Assembly: GCA_938016265.1 (NCBI GenBank)
Contig: CALLWB010000048.1
Coordinates: 1 to 46,590, forward strand
Source of the DNA: an uncultured Saprospiraceae bacterium
GTDB lineage: Bacteria > Bacteroidota > Bacteroidia > Chitinophagales > Saprospiraceae
Direction: 5' to 3'
Length of the DNA stretch: 46,590 nucleotides
Positions 35,019 to 43,475 of this stretch are shown here, piece by piece. Under the pieces are notes generated by a model. It saw only the letters and a program-made list of their open reading frames with translations, was not told the DNA's origin and ran no database searches. The translations under genes were made by a program, and so were the position numbers. The stretch's first letter is position 1; every line of letters starts with the position of its first letter.

Positions 35019-35180
35019 ATGGCAAGGATAAAGAAAAAGAGGTATTTAACTCCTCAAGAAAAATTTAAAGAACACAAGAGAATTGGGAAATTGGTAGCAA
35101 TTTTCCTTGCAATTGCAATTGTTTTTTTGATTATTCGCGATCGACAGCGGATACAATGGTGGTTTGAGTCCTGGCTTTAG
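35019..35180 (+). CDS. Small single-pass membrane protein, 53 residues
   Basis: The ATG at 35019 gives M-A-R-I-K-K-K-R-Y-L-T-P, a basic head. One hydrophobic helix (L-V-A-I-F-L-A-I-A-I-V-F-L-I-I, residues ~30-44) and a W-W-F-E-S-W-L tail follow. The positive-inside rule puts the N-terminus in the cytoplasm. The frame extends upstream, but the -7 box just before this ATG makes the short form convincing. The head sequence resembles that of small basic Bacteroidota membrane proteins, though I cannot name a family. Its stop overlaps by 4 bases the stop of the convergent hydrolase gene. Confidence 0.6.
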   Translation: MARIKKKRYLTPQEKFKEHKRIGKLVAIFLAIAIVFLIIRDRQRIQWWFESWL

Positions 35181-36100
35181 CCCTTTAGGAAGGATTTTAA
35201 ATCTTTAAGTGATTTTTCGGGTTCCTCTACATGCGGGATATGACCTGCTCCTTTATAGATAACTAGCTTGCTTTTTTTGATGTCTTTGTTAAACTTGAAG
35301 GCATCAGTCACTGCAATAACCCGATCTAGTGTCCCCCACATAATTAAGGTTTGATTTTTAATTTTCCGAATCTTCTTGGAGTTGGTTACCACATTTTGGC
35401 TAGCAATTTTGAATAAAGAAAGTAAATTCCCTTCTCGGTTGGCCAAGCCGTAGTACCTGTTGATTTCGTATTCCGTTATTTTTTTCTTGTCTCCGTAAGA
35501 GTTGGACAATATTTTTTTAATGATGAATCTAGGAACACCCGTTTTTAGCATTTTTACAAAAAAAGGTTTGGTGGTCAGTTCTGCAGTCCTAGGCTTTGTT
35601 CTGTCTGTAAAATAACCAGCTGCAGAGACGAGCACAATTTTATTGACCATGTCAGGATAGGCAAGCGCATACTCCCAAGTCAGCCATCCACCAAATGAAT
35701 TTCCAACCATATGGCACTCTTCTACATGCAGATCGATTAGTAATTCTCGGATATACCCGAGATAATGTAAAACGTCAATTTTATTTTTAGGCGGGGCATC
35801 CGACAACCCAAAACCAGGAAGATCTAAAGTAATCACTCTGTACTTTTTGGCCAACTCATCTACCCAGTCTTGCCAAAGATGCAGTGACGCAGCGAATCCA
35901 TGCAAGAGAACAAGTGGATACCCCATGCCTTCATCTCGATAATGAATTCTCAATCCATCAATGATGATAAACTTGGACTTATAACTAGTATACAGTTCAT
36001 CTGCCTGCGCTTTAGTCAGTATATGTCGCCCCTCAAACCGAGGAGAAGCAATCAGTGAAAACCCAAAATTGGTAATTGTTTCAGATAGGAACTTCCTCAT
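35177..36100 (-). CDS. Alpha/beta hydrolase
   Basis: 307 residues. Motifs are L-L-H-G-F-A-A-S (oxyanion hole) near 65, the nucleophile elbow G-N-S-F-G-G near 135, the acid region W-G-T-L-D-R-V near 255 and the catalytic His in G-A-G-H-I-P-H-V-E-E-P near 285. These are features of the esterase/epoxide hydrolase-like group. The N-terminus has a short amphipathic segment and no clear signal peptide. It is the last gene of an operon of three (epimerase, SDR, hydrolase; gaps of 5 and 37 bases), so it probably processes the product of the two oxidoreductases. The substrate is unknown. Confidence 0.85.
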   Translation of the reverse strand: MRKFLSETITNFGFSLIASPRFEGRHILTKAQADELYTSYKSKFIIIDGLRIHYRDEGMGYPLVLLHGFAASLHLWQDWVDELAKKYRVITLDLPGFGLSDAPPKNKIDVLHYLGYIRELLIDLHVEECHMVGNSFGGWLTWEYALAYPDMVNKIVLVSAAGYFTDRTKPRTAELTTKPFFVKMLKTGVPRFIIKKILSNSYGDKKKITEYEINRYYGLANREGNLLSLFKIASQNVVTNSKKIRKIKNQTLIMWGTLDRVIAVTDAFKFNKDIKKSKLVIYKGAGHIPHVEEPEKSLKDLKSFLKG

Positions 36101-36137
36101 TGATAAAATTTATTGGACTTTACTTGTTGAACTAAAG

Positions 36138-36920
36138 TTACTTAACATCTTTCATTTTTTCTATCATTAATCGTTCGTATAATCCAGGAGCCAACTTTCG
36201 AATTATCCAGCTTAACTTGCCTGTGGTCCCTGTGATTAGTTGTTTTTTCTCCTGCTCTGCGGCTACAAATATCAAATTGGCAACATCCGAAGGTAATGCA
36301 TAGTTTCCTACCTTCACCTTAGCCTTCTCTTCCGTTTCTCCGATGCCGGTATTTATGAATGATGGACAAACCATCAGTACTTTAACGCCATCTTCTTTAA
36401 GTTCTGCTTGAAGTGATTCAAAAAAACCATGCAATGCAAATTTGCTAGCCGAATAACCAGTTCGACCAACCAATGGCGCAAACCCAGCCACGCTGGACAG
36501 ATTAATAAACATCCCTTTGTTCTTAATAATGTCATCTAAAACAGCCGCTGCACAATAGACGCACCCCATTACGTTGACGTCCATGATCTTTTTGACAATT
36601 TTTGTTTGTTCCGGTATGAATCGTTCAATGTGTGTAATGCCAGCATTATTTACTAAGACATCAATAGGGCCTAAATTTTGACGCGCGGACAAAACTGCCG
36701 ATTTACAATCTTCTTCTTTTGTAACATCGCATTCAGCAATGAAAACCTTTATGTTTTTGGAGGCAAGTTCTTTTTCTAAATCTGACAATGGGGTTCCTTG
36801 CAAATCGAGGGCGGCAATTTTAGCACCTGCTTTCCCAAACCTTAAGCATAGTTCCTTTCCTAACCCACCTGTAGCACCTGTTATGACTACTACTTTATCT
36901 TTAAAATTTCGTTTTGCCAT
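36138..36920 (-). CDS. Short-chain dehydrogenase/reductase
   Basis: The ATG at 36920 gives 260 residues; a TTG just before is rejected. The classical SDR pattern is T-G-A-T-G-G-L-G near 14 (NAD(P) binding), N-N-A-G near 90, the catalytic Ser in N-L-S-S-V-A-G, and Y-S-A-S-K near 155. The C-terminal part (L-S-W-I-I-R-K-L-A-P-G-L) is like that of membrane-associated SDR enzymes acting on lipids or retinoid-like substrates, which is only a hint. It starts 5 bases after the stop of the epimerase and shares its operon. Confidence 0.88.
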   Translation of the reverse strand: MAKRNFKDKVVVITGATGGLGKELCLRFGKAGAKIAALDLQGTPLSDLEKELASKNIKVFIAECDVTKEEDCKSAVLSARQNLGPIDVLVNNAGITHIERFIPEQTKIVKKIMDVNVMGCVYCAAAVLDDIIKNKGMFINLSSVAGFAPLVGRTGYSASKFALHGFFESLQAELKEDGVKVLMVCPSFINTGIGETEEKAKVKVGNYALPSDVANLIFVAAEQEKKQLITGTTGKLSWIIRKLAPGLYERLMIEKMKDVK

Positions 36921-36925
36921 CAATT

Positions 36926-37885
36926 TTATTTTCGAGAAGATAAGTAAAAGTCAAAGACTTCACTACTTGTTTTCATTGGTTTATACCCAAATTCTTTTTT
37001 AAGCTTTGTATTTAAAAGGACTGGTCTGAATTGCAGGAATCGGACTTGTTCTGGTCCGTATTGAGACAACCCGACCTTTTTCAAAATAAACAATAGCGCT
37101 TTAAGGAACCAAGGAGGGAATTGGATGATTTTTTTTCCTAGACGATCAGCTATTTCGTGGATTTTCAACGCTCCGTCTCCCGCTACATTGTAAATCCCAG
37201 ATTGATCGGTAAAAATAGCGGTGTATAAAATTTCTACCATATCCTGATCCCAAATGAACACAAATGGGCTGTCTGATCCTTTTACGGCAATTTGAATCGA
37301 TTTGTCAAAAAGCGCTGTTATTTGGTTGTTTGTCGAAGCACCGAATATTGTCCCAACTCGAAAAATAGTTTGTTCCAACTCCGGCTGATTTGTGCGGTAG
37401 TCTACTAGCATTTCCTCTACTAGTCGCTTATGGTAAGAGTATGGGAATTCATAGTTTCCACGTATTGGGTCGTTTTCGGTGAGCCACTCAGGATTGTCGG
37501 AGTGATATCCGTAAGCTGCACCACTACTTGTTACAATAAACCGTTTTGTAGAAGCCGCGGTACATGCATCCAGCACATTCTTTGTACCATCCACTTCAAC
37601 AGATTGGAGAAATTCTCGTGTACTATTTTTGGGAGGAGACACTATTGCTGCCAAGTGTACCACAGTTTTTATCTCATACTGCTTGAACAGATCAACTAGT
37701 TTTGGAGACCGGATGTCTTCGGTTAGATAGACAATACCTTCCAGCCGTTTTTCTTCAGGAACGGGCCGAATATCAAGAGCAACAATTTTTAATTTATGGT
37801 CGGTTCGCTGCTCAAATAATTTTTGAAGGAGCAAACTGCCAAGGTATCCTGTTGATCCGGTTACTAATACAGCGTTTGAGGTCAT
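36926..37885 (-). CDS. NAD-dependent epimerase/dehydratase family protein (extended SDR)
   Basis: 319 residues. The N-terminal Rossmann motif is V-T-G-S-T-G-Y-L-G. V-V-H-L-A-A-I-V follows near 75, then a Ser motif V-T-S-S-G-A-A-Y-G and the active pair Y-S-Y-H-K near 150. A hydrophobic stretch near 260-275 (P-P-W-F-L-K-A-L-L-F-I-L) suggests membrane association, as in 3-beta-hydroxysteroid dehydrogenase-like enzymes. It is the first gene of the epimerase-SDR-hydrolase operon. The reaction is not determined; a sugar nucleotide or lipid substrate are both possible. Divergent from the RidA-family gene, with 82 bases between the starts. Confidence 0.82.
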   Translation of the reverse strand: MTSNAVLVTGSTGYLGSLLLQKLFEQRTDHKLKIVALDIRPVPEEKRLEGIVYLTEDIRSPKLVDLFKQYEIKTVVHLAAIVSPPKNSTREFLQSVEVDGTKNVLDACTAASTKRFIVTSSGAAYGYHSDNPEWLTENDPIRGNYEFPYSYHKRLVEEMLVDYRTNQPELEQTIFRVGTIFGASTNNQITALFDKSIQIAVKGSDSPFVFIWDQDMVEILYTAIFTDQSGIYNVAGDGALKIHEIADRLGKKIIQFPPWFLKALLFILKKVGLSQYGPEQVRFLQFRPVLLNTKLKKEFGYKPMKTSSEVFDFYLSSRK

Positions 37886-37967
37886 TCTGTAATTTCGTAA
37901 AATGTTTTGAAAGATTCAAACAGGTTTTGTGTTTATCCTATTCAATCCATACTTTTACAAAAAAAAC

Positions 37968-38387
37968 ATGTCTTCCAAAAAAATTAATGCAGATAAAGCA
38001 CCGAAGCCTGTAGGTTTGTATCCTCACGCTAGAAAAGTTGGTAATCTTTTGTTCCTTAGCGGAATTGGTCCCCGCGATCCAAAAGACGACAGTGTGCCAG
38101 GACTCCAGCAAAGCAAAACCGGAAACTACACAGAATTCGACTTCGAAGCGCAATGCCATTCCGTTTTTAATAATGTAAAACGTGTCCTAGAAGCAAGCGG
38201 TGCAAGCTGGGAAAACCTAGTTGATGTTACCGTTTTTCTAACAGACATGAAAAGAGATTTTCATACCTACAACCGAGTATATGCGGAATACTTCAAAGAT
38301 AATCAACCCTGCAGAACTACTGTTGGTATTGATTCGTTGCCAACTCCAATTTGTATTGAGTTGAAGTGTATGGCTTATGTCGACTAG
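37968..38387 (+). CDS. RidA family protein (2-aminomuconate deaminase-like)
   Basis: The ATG at 37968 gives 139 residues; the longer frame adds a non-conserved 13-residue extension. Family features are K-V-G-N-L-L-F-L-S-G-I-G-P-R near 25, the conserved Arg in P-C-R-T-T-V-G near 115 and the C-terminal I-E-L-K-C-M-A-Y-V. The Y-P-H-A-R start in place of G-P-Y-S-Q-A and the G-P-R motif resemble the 2-aminomuconate deaminase branch rather than classical RidA. Likely reaction: hydrolysis of an enamine/imine. No tryptophan-degradation genes are adjacent, so the pathway is not certain. The stop is 3 bases from that of the convergent lipoprotein gene. Confidence 0.82.
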   Translation: MSSKKINADKAPKPVGLYPHARKVGNLLFLSGIGPRDPKDDSVPGLQQSKTGNYTEFDFEAQCHSVFNNVKRVLEASGASWENLVDVTVFLTDMKRDFHTYNRVYAEYFKDNQPCRTTVGIDSLPTPICIELKCMAYVD

Positions 38388-38390
38388 AAG

Positions 38391-38795
38391 TTATTCTCCG
38401 CTTTGTGGTTGGACGATGGTATGAAGCACGCTTTCAATCTGCTTTTTTTCATCTGAGGATGGTCGAAGAATGATGGACTTCTGTTCTTTTCTAGTATTTA
38501 TCATTACCAAGCCAGTCATCATCTTTCTTTTAGAGGTGTGTGCTGATTTGTTTTTCGCTGCCTCTTCGAAGAGGGTAGCTATTTCGTGGTATTGGCTGGT
38601 TGGAATTGCAACTTTTTTTTCAAGCCCACCACTATAAATGCCACTTGAACTGGTTTCTTGAGTAATTGGGATATAGTGAATTTCTGTAGTAGAAATCTTG
38701 AATAAGTTTCCATTTCCATCTGCATAGGAATAATGTTTCATATCTGGTTGATTACATCCAATTAATAGAATAAATAAGATAAAATTAGGTTTCAT
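38391..38795 (-). CDS. Putative lipoprotein, unknown function
   Basis: 134 residues. A very short lipoprotein signal M-K-P-N-F-I-L-F-I-L-L-I-G-C ends with Cys 14. The mature part is hydrophilic (Tyr, Ser and Lys-rich). It has no family I recognise and no cysteines apart from the lipobox. It follows the beta-barrel gene on the same strand after 41 bases and may be cotranscribed. Confidence 0.6.
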   Translation of the reverse strand: MKPNFILFILLIGCNQPDMKHYSYADGNGNLFKISTTEIHYIPITQETSSSGIYSGGLEKKVAIPTSQYHEIATLFEEAAKNKSAHTSKRKMMTGLVMINTRKEQKSIILRPSSDEKKQIESVLHTIVQPQSGE

Positions 38796-38836
38796 TTAGC
38801 AGTTTGTCAGTGAGTTAGTGTTCTTTGACTTAATTG

Positions 38837-39862
38837 TTAGTTTAACATGTTGCCGATGCTGGAGTCAAACAATGATTTTCCCAACTTTTTGTCAATACCA
38901 AAACCGATATAGGGTGTTCCTTGTAAGCGGGCCTTTGTTGCTTCCGTAGTGGTAACGCCAAAATTAAATCTTCTCCAATCTGCCCAGCCGGCATCTATGT
39001 AGAATCGCATCCGTTTGCCAACTTTCAAATTGTAATTGAGTCCTGTTTTGAAAAAACTTGCGGTCAATGCTCCAGTGACATATTGATTTGACGAGTTTTC
39101 AAACCCTGATAGAAAACCACTTAATGCTACATAAGCGGAAAGTTTGTTTTTCTTTTGTTTGTAGGTCAATTTCACCTGAACAGGCAATGTTACGTTCAAG
39201 CGTAGTTTTTTTGCAATTTTTGTGTCGAATCCAAATATTGGTGCTGGCAGGACGGTTCCATTTCCTGCGCCCAGATAGGCTCCAAAATACATGACAGAAT
39301 TGATTCCTGTCATTTGCGCTACACCTCCTAATATTGCGCCGTGTGGTCTTGTTCCTTTTATTTCTGATATGTTTTCAACCAAACCGACATTTCCAGAATA
39401 AAATAAGACCCTAGCTTTTTTTAGATAATGAAATCCCGTAACACCTGTGTTCAGTCCGACAAGGTTTAGTTCAGCATTAAAATCTGGTTGATTGTCAAAA
39501 ACGTCTCTCATTTGCAGTCGATAGTAGTTTACATTCACATTCCAAATGATCTGATGCATTTTGGGAGTAAGGTATTTTTGAAGGTTAGATCCCAGTTTTT
39601 TCCAATTTCCTAAGTCTTTTAAGTCTGTCCATTTGAATTTGGACAAATCGGCTTTGATGGCAAACTTGCTTTTTATAGGAATAGACAAGCCAATCCTGGC
39701 ATTTCCCATATCCAAGAAATTTTCATGTAGCAATTGATCTGGATGATAAAGTAGTTCCGCTTTGAGACCAGGTTTAAAAAATTTACTCATTAAAAACCCT
39801 TGACCAAATGCAGAAGAACAGACTAGAATGGAAATGCTGAGTAGGAGGAGTTTACATTTCAT
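38837..39862 (-). CDS. Outer-membrane beta-barrel-like protein, unknown function
   Basis: The ATG at 39862 gives 341 residues with a signal peptide (M-K-C-K-L-L-L-L-S, cleavage after A-F-G-Q). The longer frame adds 33 codons without similarity. The mature part alternates hydrophobic and polar residues with many Gly and aromatic positions, as in a beta-barrel (for example G-L-N-Y-N-L-K-V-G-K-R-M-R-F-Y-I-D-A-G). It has a basic character and ends in a non-aromatic tail. I cannot name the family. Its start is divergent from fumarylacetoacetase with 79 bases between. Confidence 0.65.
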   Translation of the reverse strand: MKCKLLLLSISILVCSSAFGQGFLMSKFFKPGLKAELLYHPDQLLHENFLDMGNARIGLSIPIKSKFAIKADLSKFKWTDLKDLGNWKKLGSNLQKYLTPKMHQIIWNVNVNYYRLQMRDVFDNQPDFNAELNLVGLNTGVTGFHYLKKARVLFYSGNVGLVENISEIKGTRPHGAILGGVAQMTGINSVMYFGAYLGAGNGTVLPAPIFGFDTKIAKKLRLNVTLPVQVKLTYKQKKNKLSAYVALSGFLSGFENSSNQYVTGALTASFFKTGLNYNLKVGKRMRFYIDAGWADWRRFNFGVTTTEATKARLQGTPYIGFGIDKKLGKSLFDSSIGNMLN

Positions 39863-39906
39863 AAAAAAGATACGTTTGAGCAAGTTAAAATGTCGATGTC
39901 TAATCG

Positions 39907-39914
39907 TACATTTG
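39907..39914 (+). promoter_or_regulatory. Candidate -7 box of the fumarylacetoacetase gene
   Basis: TACATTTG (TAnnTTTG) lies 27 bases before the ATG at 39942. A second TAnnTTTG (TACGTTTG, 39871-39878) occurs upstream. Neither has a good -33. Confidence 0.4.
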
Positions 39915-39941
39915 TGAAATATTACAACAAAAATAACAAAT

Positions 39942-41219
39942 ATGATTCCAGCTAATAACATAGCACTAAAATCTTGGCTTCCGTACTCGGAAGATAGTGA
40001 TTTCCCTGTTCAAAACATTCCCTTTGGAATATTTCAGACTTCAGACAAATCACCAAGATTGTGCACCAGAATTGGAGACACCGTCATCGATCTCCTAGAA
40101 TTGGCGGAGGCTGGTTTGTTTAGACACCTTTCTGTAGAAATCGAGGTCTTTGAAGAACCCTTTCTAAACAAATTTATGGCCTTGGGTAAAAAATCGACCA
40201 ATGCTGTCCGTAATCAACTCTCCAGTCTTTTCGCCCTTGATCAGGACTCCAGTTTAAGCGGTGATGCAGACCTTCAGAAGGTCGCTTTCCATCAAATAAG
40301 TGAAGTGGAAATGTTGCTGCCCGTGAAGGTTGGTGATTATACTGATTTTTATTCCAGTCGGGAACACGCGACAAATATTGGAACCATGTTTAGAGATCCA
40401 GAAAATGCGTTGTTGCCAAACTGGTTGCACTTGCCTGTTGGGTATCATGGGAGAGCGTCTTCAATTGTTGTCTCGGGCACTAATTTCCACCGTCCAAAGG
40501 GGCAGATGATGCCTGCAGATGCGAAAGCTCCAGTCTATGGGCCATGCAAGCTGATGGATTTCGAACTTGAAATGGGTTTTGTTATTGGTCAGCCATCTGA
40601 ACTTGGATCATCGATTAGTACGGAGGAAGCAGAGGACCACATTTTTGGTCTTTGTTTGTTTAATGACTGGTCAGCAAGAGATATTCAGAAGTGGGAATAT
40701 GTGCCATTAGGCCCATTTTTAGGAAAAAGTTTTGCTTCTTCAATTTCTCCATGGATTGTGACTTTGGAAGCCCTTGATCATTTCAGAATTTCAGGCCCAG
40801 AACAAACAAACCCCGAAACCTTACCTTATCTAAAATACTCAGGAAATAAAAGATACGACATAAAACTTGAAGTTTTAATTCAACCAGAAGGAGGAGAAGA
40901 AACAAGCATCAGTAAGTCAAACTTTCAATACATGTATTGGAATATGTGCCAACAACTCGCCCATCATACGGTAAACGGTTGCAATGTGAATGCTGGAGAT
41001 ATGTGCGCTAGCGGAACAATCAGTGGCCCAACTCCAGAATCCTACGGTTCTATGTTAGAATTGAGCTGGAAAGGCACAAAACCTTTAAAACTTAAAGATG
41101 GTTCAGAACGAAAATTTCTTCAAGACCACGATACTTTAATTTTAAGAGGGTATGGTGAAAAAGATGGTGTTAGAATAGGTTTTGGAGAGGTTACTGGCAA
41201 GGTGTTACCTGCAAAATAA
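39942..41219 (+). CDS. fahA: Fumarylacetoacetase
   Basis: 425 residues, typical length. N-terminal F-P-V-Q-N-I-P-F-G-I-F is the family start. The active-site region contains D-Y-T-D-F-Y-S-S-R-E-H-A, then P-V-G-Y-H-G-R-A-S-S-I, D-F-E-L-E-M-G-F and L-F-N-D-W-S-A-R-D-I-Q-K-W-E-Y-V-P-L-G-P-F. N-V-N-A-G-D-M-C-A-S-G-T-I-S-G follows near 345. These metal-binding and catalytic motifs are intact. It hydrolyses fumarylacetoacetate to fumarate and acetoacetate, the last step of tyrosine degradation. The preceding enzymes (homogentisate dioxygenase, HPPD) are not in the window. Confidence 0.95.
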   Translation: MIPANNIALKSWLPYSEDSDFPVQNIPFGIFQTSDKSPRLCTRIGDTVIDLLELAEAGLFRHLSVEIEVFEEPFLNKFMALGKKSTNAVRNQLSSLFALDQDSSLSGDADLQKVAFHQISEVEMLLPVKVGDYTDFYSSREHATNIGTMFRDPENALLPNWLHLPVGYHGRASSIVVSGTNFHRPKGQMMPADAKAPVYGPCKLMDFELEMGFVIGQPSELGSSISTEEAEDHIFGLCLFNDWSARDIQKWEYVPLGPFLGKSFASSISPWIVTLEALDHFRISGPEQTNPETLPYLKYSGNKRYDIKLEVLIQPEGGEETSISKSNFQYMYWNMCQQLAHHTVNGCNVNAGDMCASGTISGPTPESYGSMLELSWKGTKPLKLKDGSERKFLQDHDTLILRGYGEKDGVRIGFGEVTGKVLPAK

Positions 41220-41324
41220 TTCAGATTAGATTAAATAAGTTTAACATAATCATAAGATTGGTGCAACACTAACTCAAAATTGTTGTCGTTTATAAGAAAA
41301 TCACCAACATCAAACTTTAATATT

Positions 41325-41858
41325 ATGAAAAAGTCATTTTTTTTAATTCCAGTCCTAAGTTTTCTAATTTCTACTTCTGCATTTGCTCAATTTGATCAAG
41401 GAATGATGCAAATAGGAGCAGGGATCTTCGCAATCCCACAATACAACTCGGTAGAAGTCACTACTCGGGTAAATGTGGGGTATTTTATTATGGATAATGT
41501 GGCGGTGGGATTATTGCCTCACTTTAGCAGAACAGTTCGAGGTAACAGCAACGATTTGACGGATGTGATAAATAACGCAGGTATTTCCTTGTATGGACGG
41601 TACTATTTCACATTCCCTTTTTCTGACAGATTTGCTGCCTTCCCAGAGATAAGTGCAGGTCCAGGCACTAGAGGTTATAAGGGAAACAGTGGTTTAAGCT
41701 TGAATCTTACTGCTGGGGCAGGAGCGAATTATTTCTTTTCAGACAATGTTGCGGTGGAGGTTGTTTTGCCAATCGTTCACAATAGAAATTTGACAGACAA
41801 TGGGATTTCATCTCACGTTTCGATTTCGCCAGTAATTGGCCTCCAGTATCACTTTTAG
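41325..41858 (+). CDS. Outer-membrane beta-barrel protein, 177 residues
   Basis: The ATG at 41325 gives a clean signal peptide (M-K-K-S-F-F-L-I-P, cleavage after S-A-F-A). The mature part shows alternating strands with Gly and aromatic residues (Y-F-I-M-D-N-V-A-V-G-L-L-P-H-F, A-N-Y-F-F-S-D-N-V-A-V-E-V-V-L-P) and ends in G-L-Q-Y-H-F. The terminal Phe is the hallmark of a BamA-inserted barrel. Eight strands fit the length, as in OmpW/OmpA-like porins. Function is unknown. It lies in a same-strand row after fumarylacetoacetase (105 bases) and before the CYTH gene (31 bases). Confidence 0.75.
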   Translation: MKKSFFLIPVLSFLISTSAFAQFDQGMMQIGAGIFAIPQYNSVEVTTRVNVGYFIMDNVAVGLLPHFSRTVRGNSNDLTDVINNAGISLYGRYYFTFPFSDRFAAFPEISAGPGTRGYKGNSGLSLNLTAGAGANYFFSDNVAVEVVLPIVHNRNLTDNGISSHVSISPVIGLQYHF

Positions 41859-41889
41859 TTATTCTTTTAATTCTTTAATTTTCAATTAA

Positions 41890-42411
41890 ATGCCTTTATT
41901 AGTCGAAATAAAAGCACGTTGTGCTGATCCAGATGTAGTGAGAAAAATTTTGCTGGAAAACAAAGCAGACTATCAAGGGTTAGATCACCAAATAGACACC
42001 TACTTTATAGTTGACCAGGGAAGGCTAAAATTGAGAGAGGGCAATATTGAAAACACATTGATTCATTACTCCAGAGCTAACCAGACGGGGCCTAAAACCT
42101 CCAAAGTGAGCTTGTACAAACCGAATCCGGGACCAGCAATCAAAGAGGTGTTAACAAATGCACTCGGGGTGCTGATTGTGGTGGATAAACAACGGGAGAT
42201 TTATTTCATTGATAATGTGAAATTTCATATTGACCAAGTCGCTCAGTTAGGCAGTTTTATGGAAATTGAGGCGATTGATGAAGACAATACCATTGGCCAA
42301 ACGGAACTGGATCGACAGTGTAATTATTACATGAATTTGCTGGGAGTTGATGCTAAAGATTTGGTTTCTAACTCCTACAGTGATATGCTTATGGACGTAA
42401 AACCGGCCTAA
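41890..42411 (+). CDS. CYTH domain protein (class IV adenylate cyclase-like)
   Basis: 173 residues. The N-terminal strand V-E-I-K-A-R-C is the start of the CYTH fold, with the usual E-x-E-x-K reduced to E-I-K. The motifs R-L-K-L-R-E-G near residue 50, V-D-K-Q-R-E-I-Y-F near 97 and F-M-E-I-E-A near 126 are typical. Relatives bind triphosphates and divalent metals and include adenylate cyclases and thiamine triphosphatases. Which activity applies is unclear. It lies 23 bases before the epimerase-like gene on the same strand. Confidence 0.82.
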   Translation: MPLLVEIKARCADPDVVRKILLENKADYQGLDHQIDTYFIVDQGRLKLREGNIENTLIHYSRANQTGPKTSKVSLYKPNPGPAIKEVLTNALGVLIVVDKQREIYFIDNVKFHIDQVAQLGSFMEIEAIDEDNTIGQTELDRQCNYYMNLLGVDAKDLVSNSYSDMLMDVKPA

Positions 42412-42434
42412 AATTATTCGATATTCAAAACACT

Positions 42435-43436
42435 ATGAAAACAATACTTATCCTTGGAGGTACAAGGCTGATGGGACGATTGCTTGTAGAGAAACTCCTA
42501 GAGCAGAACCAGCATAAAATTACCCTGTTCAACCGGGGAAAAACAGAGCCGCAACTTTTTCCAGATGTCGAGAAGATAATTGGCGATCGAGAAACCACAG
42601 ATATTGAGAAGATTTGGGCGCGTTCCTGGGATGTGATTATTGATTTTTCAAGTTACCATCCAAGATCCTTACAGCCACTTATTCACAACATAAAAGGAAA
42701 AGTAGGTCGGTACATTTATATATCAACCGTTTCTGTCTACGACTATGAAGCGCCTGGGATAAAGGCGGAGGATGGCAAACTAAGTCCGTATACAGAACCA
42801 TTGGTCGCTGAAGAGAAAGTGACCGGAGCCAATTATGGGCCCAAAAAGGTGGCCTGCGAGAATCTCCTGCTGGAAGCAGATTGGCTAGACAAAATAATAC
42901 TGCGTCCAAGCATTGTTTATGGGCAATATGACTACACCGAACGGCTATATTATTGGATGCATCGGGTCAAAACACAACAACAGTTTATTGTGCCGGATGA
43001 GGGGAAAGAGCTGTCTAATTTTACTTTCGTGAATGATATGGTAGAAGTTCTGTTGCAGTCGATAGATATCGAAAACCATCGAACCATTTATAATGTTACT
43101 ACGCACACTCCAAATACCTGGTTGACGAAGCTCAATACGATGAAAAACTTGCTAGAGACAAATCCTGAATACGTCTTTATGCCAAAATCAATCTTGGAGG
43201 AAAATAAGGAGCGTCTCAAAGGTGGCCTTCCAGGCTGGCGAACGAATGATAACTTGCGGTATGATCATCGTCGGGTTCTCGAAGATTTTTCAATTACATT
43301 TACCTCTTTCGAGGATTCTATCCGCCAAATGATAGAATATCATAACAAAACCGACTTGTGGCGAGAAAGTGTAGCAGGAGTGAGGGTTGCAGATGAACAG
43401 AAATTTATTGCTGATTATAAGGATGGGGCAGTTTAA
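42435..43436 (+). CDS. NAD-dependent epimerase/dehydratase family protein
   Basis: 333 residues. The Rossmann motif is L-I-L-G-G-T-R-L-M-G-R, an atypical form in which G-G-T replaces the usual T-G-x-x-G and which also occurs in atypical extended SDRs of the isoflavone-reductase/RNA-binding CSP41-like group. The Y-G-P-K-K near residue 137 and S-T-V-S-V-Y near 98 serve as the active-site candidates. The second half matches the CSP41-like pattern (R-P-S-I-V-Y-G-Q-Y-D). Function is not known; some relatives bind RNA. It sits in a compact row with the CYTH gene before and the flavin reductase after. Confidence 0.8.
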   Translation: MKTILILGGTRLMGRLLVEKLLEQNQHKITLFNRGKTEPQLFPDVEKIIGDRETTDIEKIWARSWDVIIDFSSYHPRSLQPLIHNIKGKVGRYIYISTVSVYDYEAPGIKAEDGKLSPYTEPLVAEEKVTGANYGPKKVACENLLLEADWLDKIILRPSIVYGQYDYTERLYYWMHRVKTQQQFIVPDEGKELSNFTFVNDMVEVLLQSIDIENHRTIYNVTTHTPNTWLTKLNTMKNLLETNPEYVFMPKSILEENKERLKGGLPGWRTNDNLRYDHRRVLEDFSITFTSFEDSIRQMIEYHNKTDLWRESVAGVRVADEQKFIADYKDGAV

Positions 43437-43475
43437 CCCCTCATTTTCTTGTATCTTCGACGCAAAATATACACC

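Noticed and set aside
35177-37885. Olefin biosynthesis (OleB, OleD-like) reading of the hydrolase/epimerase operon
   Set aside because: No OleA thiolase or OleC ligase gene nearby, so the comparison is too loose.
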